DNA of 64,000 bases from Chlorophyllum brunneum. Its lineage: Eukaryota; Basidiomycota; Agaricomycetes; Agaricales; Agaricaceae. The stretch is from positions 1,550,001 through 1,614,000 of the forward strand of contig OY756149.1 in the NCBI GenBank assembly GCA_963576785.1. The letters are read 5' to 3'. The position numbers were made by a program, and so were the translations under genes. Below, one piece after another: positions 52,363-62,461 of the stretch. Position 1 is the stretch's first letter. Each line of letters opens with the position of its first letter. The notes below the pieces were generated by a model that was not told the origin of the DNA, made no database searches, and saw nothing but the letters and a program-made list of their open reading frames with translations.

Positions 52363-54123
52363 TTATTCTGATTTTGGATGTAGAGACTTCAAGTCGAACG
52401 GGGGATTCTGTTGGGTCTTGTTCAGAGACGCTAAAGCGGCAAGCATGACGATCAAAACTCCAAACAAGGCAGTGTGAAGGATAGCAAATTGAAAACTCGT
52501 TGAAAGTGCGAGCTTTCGGCTAGTGAATCGTGCTGCGACCTGTTGACCCAGAACGTCTTGGGCAGGACTATCGTCGGAATCTGGGCCCCGGTAACCACTT
52601 GTGAAAGCCTTCAAGCCAGAAAGCGTATATTTGTCCATGTGGTCATTAATGACTTGCTGGGTGAGCGGTCGAACCGAGGTATCGTTTTGCCGTTCACGAC
52701 CGTCAACGGGCATATCCAACAACATGGTCGCCGAAACCCAATTGAAGTTGAAGAGCCCTTTGGCAGGTTTGAGTGTTCCCCCGTCGAGCGAACGAATCGC
52801 GGTGTAAAGAATTGTCGTGAACAGCGATCGAGCCGCTTGGTGATCGATGTTCTGCGGTGAAGCAACATTGAAGCGAGAGGCCACTTCGATATCAGGTTCC
52901 GTGATGTTGGAATTTGGCTCGAGAATGACGTTTCGGGACATGAAAGAGAGGTTGGGGGTGCAGATCAAGAGAGTGGCGAGGGGAGCGCGGAGGTACCTGA
53001 TGGGTCTCCTGGCGGCAGAGAAACCCGCAAAGCCATCACTGTTGAAGACTGTTGGCAGACCACTGAGGTCAATCCACGTGTTGTTGAAACTCGTGCTATT
53101 GAAACCCGTGCTGTTGGAGCTTGGACTGAAAGTAGGTGGGATGGTGACATTGCCTCCTAAGAAAAGGTAGGCAGAGTCACCCGTGTAGTGCTTGAACGTG
53201 GGCATCAAGTGAACGATACTGGAACCATTTGCTAGTGGATGTCATCACACGACGAGTGCGATCCAAGAGCGTCAGAACTCACCCACACGAAGTCGATCGG
53301 CAGCAACAGAAGTTGCATTCGTCTTGAGGTCTCCAGCCCATGTTTTATTTCCGAATGTGACTTTTCCCGAAGAGTAGCTGTCGGGTGCCCGCCGCTGACA
53401 ATCGTAGTGAAAAGTGACTAGATCTGTCTCGTACGTGACTTTGGTCGTCATGTTGAGATTCTTAATCGGTAGAGGAATGAGGTGATTGGGCTGAGGGACA
53501 TATCCCCAAGGGGCCCCGAACAACTGCTCGAGCCTCACTATCATGTTGGCTTGATAAAGACGATCCATGAAGGCTGGGTTGGTGACGACCGTGAAGTTTT
53601 GAGTGAGGCTGAAAGTGGATATGGAGCCGATGGGCAACGTTCTATCAAATTCGACACCAGAAGCCACTGTGATGGTAGAAGATCCGGTTGTACGGATGAG
53701 CAGCAAACCCATAAAGGCAAAGAAAGCGATCTTGAATGTCTTCGTCGCTCTACTCTGGGTGAAGTAATGAATGCGATCGATGATGCCGCTAGTAACAACG
53801 GAGACCACATCCGTCTTTTCCGTCCGTGCTGCCCATTCCCTACTGAACGAATCACAGCACACATGGACGGCGGATGAGATGGCGACAGTGTGCCAAAGCG
53901 AAAAGATCGTGATAAAACCGCTCCTAATTGTTGTGGGTTCAAAGGCGAACCAGGGCAGTTGGGGCGGGCGCAAGTAACAGTACTAGGTCAGGATCGTGAA
54001 GAAAGCTTCCATCAACGTAAAGATTAAGAAGCGGGGGCTGAAGAAGGGTATGAGTATGACCGGTTGTTGACTTTCGACGGCTGCATTTGCACCGCTGTCG
54101 AATGCTATGTCGGACTCGAACAT
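52363..54123 (-). pseudogene. Multipass membrane protein, paralogue 3 (early nonsense codon)
   Basis: Same two-exon structure as paralogue 2: 54123-53283 and 53231-52363, intron 51 bp. Exon 2 differs from paralogue 2 by about two residues. Codon 47, Trp in paralogue 2, is TAG here (53985-53983), just after the first hydrophobic segment. The rest of the frame is intact and the splice sites are preserved, so the change is recent. A downstream start could give an N-truncated protein of about 520 residues lacking TM1. It is divergent from the intact NACHT gene. Confidence 0.85.
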
Positions 54124-55438
54124 GGCAGGGAAACGCGGAGCGAAAGAACAATGGTCAGATGAATGTAGCTTGGGTTTTTAAATCAGCATAGGCCCTGTGC
54201 TCAGAAGCCTCGCCGGCGGCAAGGAAATTCATTTCGATGCAGACTATACCTTTCCCGATCCTCAGTCAACGTTATAGACGCCGAATTCTGACGTTTGATT
54301 CACATCGGAGGTGGCCGCCGGTCCATAGTGAATAACGGAAGGCACCGCGAATACCTGGTGAACACAGTAAGAGGTTAGCATCCTCTTGAGTGAGACCAGT
54401 TCTGTGGCTGTGGGGCGTTTGGCAGGGAGTTCTCCGAGTGCTGACCAGGTGTTGAGCACCGAACAAGTTTAAGGACCAACCACGTTTGATGTCAGAGTTG
54501 ATATCAATCAGGCTGGTGGCAAGGGATAATTTCAGCTGTTTCTCCACCACAACCCTGCAAGGCTGCAAACCAGCACTTTGAAGCTGAGCCGAAAGGAAGC
54601 CTATACATACCCAATGTGAATTGTTATATTATATCCCCACAAGGTAAGACTAAAACTCGCCAAGTGAACACAATATAGCGCGCGCCTGATTCAGCGCTAC
54701 CTACGAGAGATCCATCCACACGCAACCCACGTGCAAGTGATAGCTCAGTGCCTCCTTTCGCCATTTGATACGTGTCCGCTGGATGGAAATACATAGAGTC
54801 GTAGGCATTACGCCACCGGCACGGCTTGGTCCAGGGAAAATCTCAAGCATGTCTATAAACTTACTTCTGGTGAGCAGCGAGCTATGAGATGACCATCGCA
54901 TGTGGTGTTAAATGGTGAGTTTTCAACGAGGCTTTAGCGGGAGAGGTGACGACGCAGATGCTTGAGATCTTTCTGACCGATTGTCACACGGCAATGTCGT
55001 GTATCTTTTCTTCAGCCCCACATCCCGAGGCTTCGGGTGTGGGATGGAAAACATAACGAGATCTTACTATGAAAGAATAAAGATGGCTGTTGGTCAATGC
55101 CAGCCGAGCATCCGGCACGGATATTTCCGAAGCTGCTTATTGAATTGCCATTAAGTTGTGATACCCCAAGCACAGCGACTTGGTCATACTTCGACTTCTC
55201 TTCGAGTCAACAAGCCCTCCACTCGCTGCTCGTGTATAGTCACTACGTGATGAGACGAGGCTTTTTCGACGCACAAGGTTTGATCCAAGGAATTTGTCTG
55301 ATCTTCGCTCAGTTCCTTGCCTAGCCCCGTCCACTGGCTCCTTCCACCATGCGCACCATTTTACTGTCCAGAATCAGACAATAGTAGACGTGAACAACTC
55401 ACGGGAAAACTATTGTAGGTACTTTAGCCACCGCTTGA
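54124..55438. other. Divergent intergenic region between membrane pseudogene and NACHT gene
   Basis: It matches 24580-25913, with a rearranged and partly inverted piece (54510-54760). A conserved forward frame at 55097-55324 might be a 5' exon of the NACHT gene, but I cannot place its splice sites. Confidence 0.45.
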
Positions 55439-57639
55439 TTGTCTAATCCAATCTCATGTCTAACCGAAGTAATGGAATATCTTGCCAAGCACACCATTGC
55501 TGGTGCGGAATTTGACTCTTCTGCTCGGTTTCCCCCTCCGCTCTGCCATCCTGGCACACGAGTCGATATATCCGACCGTATTCACAAATGGATGCACAAC
55601 GACAAGGTCAAGGAAAGACTCTTGTGGCTCTACGGACCCGCAGGTGTTGGCAAGTCTGCTATCATCCAGACACTAGCTGAATCGGAATGCGAATCGACCG
55701 TTCTTTTGTTGGCCGCTACTTTATTCTTCTCGAGAACCGGCAGACGTGATGACCCCCAGCGCATTTTCCTGACCATCGCGTATCAGCTGGCCGTCCAGCA
55801 CCAGCCTTACCGGAACTATATCACGAATCTCCTCGCCACTGATCCAAAGCTGGTTGACAAGTCTATGACTGAGCAATTCAAGAGACTCATCCTGAAGCCC
55901 TTCATTGAGGAGCGGTTGTTAGAAGGGCTTGACAGAACAATCCTGATGCTTATTGATGGGTTAGATGAATGCATGGGTGAATGGGCACAGCGTGAAATCG
56001 TTCTCCTGATTGGCAAGTTTACCATTCAGTACCCCGAAGCGCCTGTTATCTGGGTCATTGCTAGTCGCCCTGAGCCTCACATTCGAGTTGCCTTTACATC
56101 CTTGTCTGTGGAGCCTGGGTACGTAGAAGTGGAATTGTCCATTAATTCCACTCAAGCCCGCCTGGATGTTGAACAATACCTACGCGACGAATTTTCCCTC
56201 ATTAGGCAAAGATATCCCGCCTGTTTCCCCTCGAAATTAAAGGAATGGCCTACCAAAGCCCAGTTGCTGAAAATCGCGGGTCGGGCTTCTGGCCTGTTTG
56301 TATTCGCATCTACAGTGGTTCGTTTCATCGACGATCTGGTTTATGGAAATCCTATTTCTCGGCTACAGAAGGTCCTGGATGTCATCGACACCACTTCTTT
56401 GCCTGAAATCGTAGAGAGTCCATTTGGAGTACTCGACATTCTCTATACGGAGATTATGTCTGCTGTTCCCCCACAACTTCTCTCTCTCGCAAAGAGAATA
56501 TTGGCCTTCGTGCTTCCAGTCATGAGCAGCCTCCCTCCTTTTGTCGTTGTTTGCAACTGGCTTGGACTGACTCAGGCAGATGCATATGGAGCGCTGCAAA
56601 GACTCTATGCGGTTCTGAACGTCCCCTTGCCGGAGGCGGAGCACCAGGAACTTCGTGTCTTCCATACTTCTTTTGTCGATTTTCTCATATCCCGTCCGCG
56701 ATCGGGACCTTTTTGGATGGATGCCTTGGAGGCTAGAAGGGAGATTTTCCAGTCCAGCTTACGAGTTTTGAGGGAATCACATAACGCAGGCAAGTTCACC
56801 TTGCTAACATCAGTCTAATCATCTTGATCGGTCGCAACATAGGAGCGAGAGCAATTCATCCCTCTCAAATTCGGCTGTCTTGGCCCATGGAAGACAGGGG
56901 AAAGCACGTCCGTGAGGATGTCTTTTGGAGCTCCTTGTACCAGGTGTTAATCGCCAAAGAGGAAGTACTCGATGAGACAACCTGGGACATGTTTAGGAAT
57001 TCTGCTTCCTTCTTTGACGACCTGGATATCGGAATTATCGAATCTACATTCATGATACCTGCGACCTGGGATCTACTAGATGCCTATCATCAGTCTGTCA
57101 GTGTCCCGCTCTCTAGATAACATTGGGTTGAGGGTAAAGTACTGATCGTTTGCAATGTAGCCCTTTCTATCTTACCTCATGGATCGAAGTGTACTCCAGA
57201 CCGTTCCAATGCGAGCTTTGGATATGGATTGTATTAACTTGGACAGAATGCACATCGTATGTGTCACGAAAAACTTGTGCGAAGTGGAGTTGGAGGCAAG
57301 GCTCCCTCGACCCTCGAATCGTAAACTCGCCGAAGTAATGGATTTATTAAATGACGTACGCGCCCGGTTTTCTCTTATCTTCCTCCCATTTAAATGATTT
57401 TGGATCGGCAGTTTTGGCGATATTGGACGCTGGCTAAGGACGCAGTTTACAGCACAATCTTTCCCGCTTGGAGGCATCCGGGTTGGAAAGCCTATGTTCA
57501 AAATTGCCTTGTGGCAGCAGCGAGAAGCACGCCAACTCGATGCGCGGTCATGTATGGAAAAACTGAGAAGAGATGGGTTTTAACTCAACTAGAGTTTACC
57601 AGCGATCATTGGCTATGCCTCGCTCCTTATGAGCAGTAA
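55439..57639 (+). CDS. NACHT-domain STAND ATPase
   Basis: Four exons, 55439-56789, 56843-57096, 57161-57355 and 57412-57639, encode about 675 residues and all junctions keep frame. The first intron is GC-AG (GCAAGT donor). Walker A is Gly-Pro-Ala-Gly-Val-Gly-Lys-Ser (about residue 67-74) and Walker B is Leu-Ile-Asp-Gly-Leu-Asp-Glu-Cys (about 178-185). Ala-Ser-Arg-Pro-Glu-Pro and the helical region ending Phe-Leu-Ile-Ser-Arg-Pro-Arg-Ser-Gly are typical of Agaricomycete NACHT proteins. No WD40, ankyrin or TPR repeats follow; the C-terminal ~220 residues are unclassified. STAND proteins sense self or non-self signals and can trigger cell death. The true start is uncertain (first in-frame ATG at 55472; an upstream exon is possible). 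Copy A of the gene is truncated. Confidence 0.82.
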
Positions 57640-58078
57640 AAACATTGTACTCTTACACAGACAATACCCGTCTGTCTCTCCTAATATCCTTGCATTGGAT
57701 TTCCTCTGATGGCCTGTGGGGTTGTTCTAATATATGAGTTGGCCTGCGGTATAAACATACCCGGTGCCCTTATGGGGTCGACTGTTCGAGAGTGACAGGC
57801 AGTTGGTTTCTAAACATAGGTCGAGAGGGTAACCCGGATGTGGGAACCTGCGCTATCTTCTCACGAGTCAAAATATTCTGATCGCCGGTCTCAGCTCGGC
57901 CTCCTTTCTGTTTTCCTCCTCTGAGTCTCCAAGATTTCTAACGCTCGTACTCTTTCTCCTCACAGTGGCCCACGGATCTCACTAAATCCTCGTTTTAGTC
58001 ATGGTCCTATCCTCCTGTTGTCTTGCCCCAGGCCGCCTCAGTCTCGTTCTCTGCCGTACTATCTGGCGAAGCTAATAC
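57640..58078. other. 3' flank of NACHT gene and start of inverted repeat
   Basis: No gene recognised. From about 57876 the sequence is the inverted counterpart of 6722-6560. Confidence 0.5.
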
Positions 58079-59560
58079 TTGTTGTCATGCCATCAACTTT
58101 CCAGGACTACGTGTTACCTTCCTGTGCACAGAACATGTGCTTTCCATCCCCTCCAGCCACTCCATCGACATAGACCGGCAACATCGGGTCGATGCACAAT
58201 AATTGTGCATCATTCCACTGATCATTCCACTAACTCTCAAAATCCATATTATGCTTTCGTGTACGATAGCGATGCTCCGGACCACCTCGATTACTCGATC
58301 TACAGAGCAATAACTCCCCTAATTTTCCCTGGATAGGGCGAGGCGAAACCTCCGCACTGATCATGGAGCCAAAAATCTCCTCTCAACAGTCCTCTTTATA
58401 AGACTTGCCTTGAGAGCGGTGATGTCTTCAGTGAACCACTCGCATCACTCGAGTAACCCATCCAATAACACCCGTTGACTTGTCAAACCAATACACAATG
58501 TGCTGCCCTACTGATCCCCAGTCCAGTACGTGGCTTTTTGGTCCCCCTTCCAGCAGGCACTGAAGGGATTCTAGTCTTAGAGTGCGCAGATCCCTACTTG
58601 GGACATCGACCCATCGCACAAGCATTCACCAAATACATCACAACCACCCCTACCCTCCGCCCCCATTCCTCCGCAACTGCGCCTACTTCCCCCCATCTAC
58701 GAGAAGCTCTTGACCTCTATGTGGCCCGTGTGGTACATACGAGTCAAGTACCTTGCATTGTGCCATACACCGCCCTCTATCTCCTCGCTGCGATCTCCCA
58801 GTGCTGCTCTTGCTCTCGTCGATTATCCCAAGCATCGTCTAGTGACGACGATGTGTTCGGCGAAGATGCACCAGCCACTGCCTCCCCCTTTTCGCATGCA
58901 TTTTCTCGGGCAACTACTCGCACACCGTTCTCGCGTGTGCGAAAGTCGCACTGGGTCGGGCACCATATGTTCATGGGAGCATTCCTCGTTACTCTTCGAG
59001 CATACCGAGCGACACCCGCTGGCGAGGGAACCCTCGGCATGGACGTGCTATCAGAAATATCTGGGTTTTCTGAAGACGAGCTTGAAGAATTGGACCGGGC
59101 CGTTTTGAGGTGTATGGGGAGGGATCTCCGAGTGGTAGTTGATTCGATGGTGTGGGAGAGGGATTTCAGAAGAATCAATGAAGTCGAGTGCCCACGTTCG
59201 GTTGAGCGTCGGAGGCGATTGTCGCAGATGGAAAAGGGGAACCACGAGAGGCCCCACTTGAGGCGATCGCTCAGTTCGTTGTGGAGGTTGAGAGGGAAGA
59301 CTGTGTCTGGGATAGAGACAGAATCCTCGTCTATTTATTCATCATCTTTATAACATTCTGTCTGTGTCCATCTTTGACTGTACATTCCCGTTTTCCCCGT
59401 CCATCTTCTTTTTTTCCCTGTCGAAACCTCATTTACTCCTTTCTCATCGTCTTCATCACGCCCCGTCTCTGTCCATCTCCTATTGTATATCCTTGAATTT
59501 CTCATCTATCATACCTGTTTTTTGCTTCCTCCCCTTATAGTTTTTGACCTGCACAATCAC
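57876..59560. repeat. Inverted duplication, right arm
   Basis: Inverted counterpart of 5000-6722. The arms differ by scattered substitutions and small indels, including the 7-bp unit near 58250 that is doubled in the left arm. Confidence 0.7.
58088..59353 (+). pseudogene. Cyclin-like protein, right copy (probably without a start)
   Basis: The body at 58475-59353 (292 codons) is very similar to 5235-6164 and keeps the cyclin-like segments and C-terminus. The ATG equivalent to the left copy's start (58422) runs into a TGA at 58476-58478, and a 1-bp deletion follows, so the body has no in-frame ATG until 59039. The decayed N-terminal exons are visible at 58088-58338 (Met-Pro-Ser-Thr-Phe-Gln-Asp; Tyr-Asp-Ser-Asp-Ala-Pro-Asp-His). 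Either this copy is dead or an intron I cannot see joins the parts; the long open body argues for recent loss. Confidence 0.55.
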
Positions 59561-60602
59561 TTTATCCTTTGAATCATTTTCGCATATACTATTCTCTGGC
59601 TCGACGTTTTCCACCCGACTTGAATGCAATCAAACAATGTGCGCATGTAAACACACTCAATAATCGCGGATATGGCTTCAGGCCAAAGATCTACGCAATG
59701 CAACTACTACGCCACAAAACAAAACCGCCAGTTTTCGTACTTGGCGTAGGTAGTGGATTTTGAAGCTCCTCAGCTGTACTCGTTTTACCCTTATAATATA
59801 TCCCTCTCCTGTCCGACCTAAGTTCCTTGTCTCGCACTTTGAACATGGAGCTCACGCTGCGTAGTTGGACAAGGAATGGAAACTGTCCATGAGACCGACG
59901 GAGTCGTCGCAAAGTCCCCAAATCCGAGATAGTTCTAGTAGGGGACAAGGCGACTAGTTAATAGGTAGGTTGTGTCACTTTATAATCGCGCATACACCAT
60001 AGCAGCACGATCCCATAAGCTCTACGAAACCGAAAACCAGAAAGGTATAGTGTACGACAGTGCCGTGATCATACCAGTTGCCCGATTATTTGAAATATGA
60101 CGAGTGTTGGGCTGCCAGAGTGTGCCGGTGTGATAGGGGATGCTGAGAGAGCGCATGGATGTGGATTCAAGCCTGTGGGCTCATTAGAAGATACAGTATG
60201 TAGGCCATCGGACACTCACAGATATCACACCCATAACTAGTAGCCTCAACAGTCAATAGAGGAGGATATGCTTACTGAATGTAGGAAGGAATGTAGAAGG
60301 AAGAAAGAATGATAGTGCACAAGTGTATCTATGTGTATTTATGAATATGCATATGGGTGCCAGCGCATGTGACATTGTGTGGCTCGATAAGATAGCTATA
60401 TGGTATTCTTACCGGGCTTCCGGAGAGAAACATGATGTACGATATCATCTGATCCTTGCAAAGCTCAGCATTATTTTCACGGTCGACCAAAACTACATTC
60501 TTTATTCGTTGAAAACCAAAGCTCGAAAATGAGTAAACCCCAAGGCCTTCAAGACAACTAGTGTGATCGGAATGGTCCAAAAGCATTTACACAACTAGTA
60601 AG
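59354..60602. other. Intergenic region with duplicated flank
   Basis: Bases 59354-59560 recur after the left cyclin copy, and 59865-59990 recur at about 985-1110. The rest shows no supported feature. Confidence 0.5.
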
Positions 60603-61645
60603 CTACCGTGGTGAACGGGACCTCCGGATAGATGAATATTCCGGAGGACCAGAAGACATTCTACCGTAAGAAGGAAGACCTGATTCGATACTTGGCGCCT
60701 GGTTTGATAGAGGCCGACCTATGCCCGAGACCTCAGTCCCGTCACCAGATAATACAGTATCTCTGCGATTATTCCTGCGCAATTTACAGGGAGCATTTTC
60801 TGACAGTGAGTGGTTGGGAAATTGTTGTGGATAGTCCAGGGCGGGCTGAGCTGGGCTGAAAGGCTCAACCGAGGTCCCCGAGGTGTCACCTCTACCCATC
60901 CGATTAGGACTATTTCTCTTCCTCCTCCGAACATAACAGAGCACCGTAAGCACCGTGACAACGATGGCACCAATTACAGTTCCAACAATAACCCCGGTGC
61001 GGTTACTATGAGTTCGTGGTGCAGAAGATAAGGGATTGGAAGTTGCGAGTGAAGTTGTCGTTATCGTAGAAGGAGGTGGTGTGTCCGAACCTGAACTCGA
61101 TGACAGGGGTCCTGTTATGAGACAGGACGTATCGGTTCCGGGTTGCACATAAAAGCTATCGGATTGGTCTTGAAATTGTGACTCCATCATCGCTGTAATC
61201 TGGTACCAACCAGGAGGTACGTCAACTTTCCAAGGGAAACTGGAGGCTCGTGGGTCAACGCCTTGAACAATGCTTGTTGTGACTGAGCCAGTTGGAGAGG
61301 CGCTGGGAGGCACGGCGAGCACGAGGCCATCGGAAAACGTTAGTGTAGGAGAAGTAGCAGAGGGTGGTGGATGTTTAGCAGAAGGTGGGGGGGGGGTTGA
61401 TCTTGAGGGACGCCGAAGTTGGTAACGACCGGGGTAAGGTCCACAAAGGGACCACCGTAGGCCCATGTCACATTGCGAAAAGTGCAAGTACTGAGCGCTG
61501 AGGCAAAATCATTGATGATGATAAATGGCAACTGGGTTGGTAAAGGTGTTGAATCCGAAGTGGGTCTGACTACGGAGATTGTCATTCCACGTCTGCCTTG
61601 GATTAATGGTAGAGGCGAACAAGAAAGGATGATCAAAAGTTCCAA
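60603..61645 (-). CDS. Single-pass membrane protein, frame broken at a C10 run
   Basis: Two overlapping minus-strand frames join at a run of ten G on the plus strand (61387-61396). Upstream: a hydrophobic leader (Leu-Leu-Ile-Ile-Leu-Ser-Cys), then an N-terminal domain with Cys-Thr-Phe-Arg-Asn-Val-Thr-Trp. Downstream: Pro/Ser/Thr-rich stalk, Val-Pro-Pro-Gly-Trp-Tyr-Gln-Ile, a single TM (Gly-Val-Ile-Val-Gly-Thr-Val-Ile-Gly-Ala-Ile), Arg-Arg-Arg-Lys-Arg stop-transfer and a cytoplasmic tail with Pro-Pro-Glu-Tyr. This is a common Agaricomycete type (secreted beta domain, stalk, TM, disordered tail) of unknown role. One more or two fewer bases in the run would fuse the frames, so a sequencing error or a real slip are both possible. 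The start codon is not resolved. Confidence 0.6.
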
Positions 61646-62461
61646 AATCGTTGTTCACAAGATACAGAAGTTGAAACTGACTGCTGTCCAAGACTTGGGC
61701 CAAGAGCCTTCCGATCCCTGTCGCAAAGATGAAGGGACTACCGAGACTTTGAGGCTGTCATAGCGCTTTCTATACTCTTGAGCGTAAAATTAATCCTCAG
61801 TGACGATCATTCCCTTAGGCTCCTTTCATGACCGCTGTGGATTTGGTGTTGATACCGGGTTTTGCGCGCAAGAGAAGTCCAGGATATTCAGTTGTGTTTG
61901 ATTATCAGAATGGATGGGGTCTTGAGTTGGTGCTGTCAATATGTAGTCATCAGACCCCCACGCTAAAGGTGATTGTCGCACCTAACAAACGGGTAGTAGA
62001 CCTTCCGAGTATCAGAAGCAGTGCACGCTTGTCACTGGCACCAACGGCTCGAAGACAATCTAAATTTCGTAACAGGCCCACGTAGGATGATGTATTATTC
62101 TTGCGCCCGGGTTAGCGCGCGTAGAGGGAGATTGTATCCATGATGGGGGGATTCCAGATGGGACCTCGTCCAAAACATCTTCCAACCGAGATGGTCACAA
62201 GTTGCTCACGAAGATGCCCGAACTGATTTAGCGTGGGGCTACTGGGCAGGTATGCGGGACATTGGTCCACTGGTGTCAACAATTGTCAGTCTAGTCCACG
62301 GGAAATTGGCGAGGACGCACATGATATTAAGTTATAATCGCACAGGTGAGCTGGGCCCTTTGGCCTGAGCCAATATTTTGTTTGTGTAAGGGGCTGATCA
62401 GCAGAGCTGTGTAACATAGCACCGGGCCGCGGCGGGCCAATCAGCGGCTTTCCTCTGAACC
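61646..62461. other. Intergenic region upstream of hir1
   Basis: Divergent spacer. A forward frame at 61828-62085 has no recognisable features and I do not support it as a gene. No TATA box is obvious before 62462. Confidence 0.45.

Larger units (their letters stand above)
32200..55790. repeat. Segmental duplication, copy B (with transposon insertions)
   Basis: Matches copy A in direct orientation in three pieces: 32200-33214, 49632-50280 and about 51205-55790. The gaps are a 16.4-kb transposon nest (33215-49629) and a Copia fragment (about 50281-51205). The membrane-protein part is almost identical to copy A, while the orc2 part has many more differences, so the pieces may not have diverged at the same time. 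Confidence 0.85.

Noticed and set aside
61828..62085. Forward 85-codon frame upstream of hir1
   Set aside because: No motif or splice partner, and it lies in the divergent promoter region.
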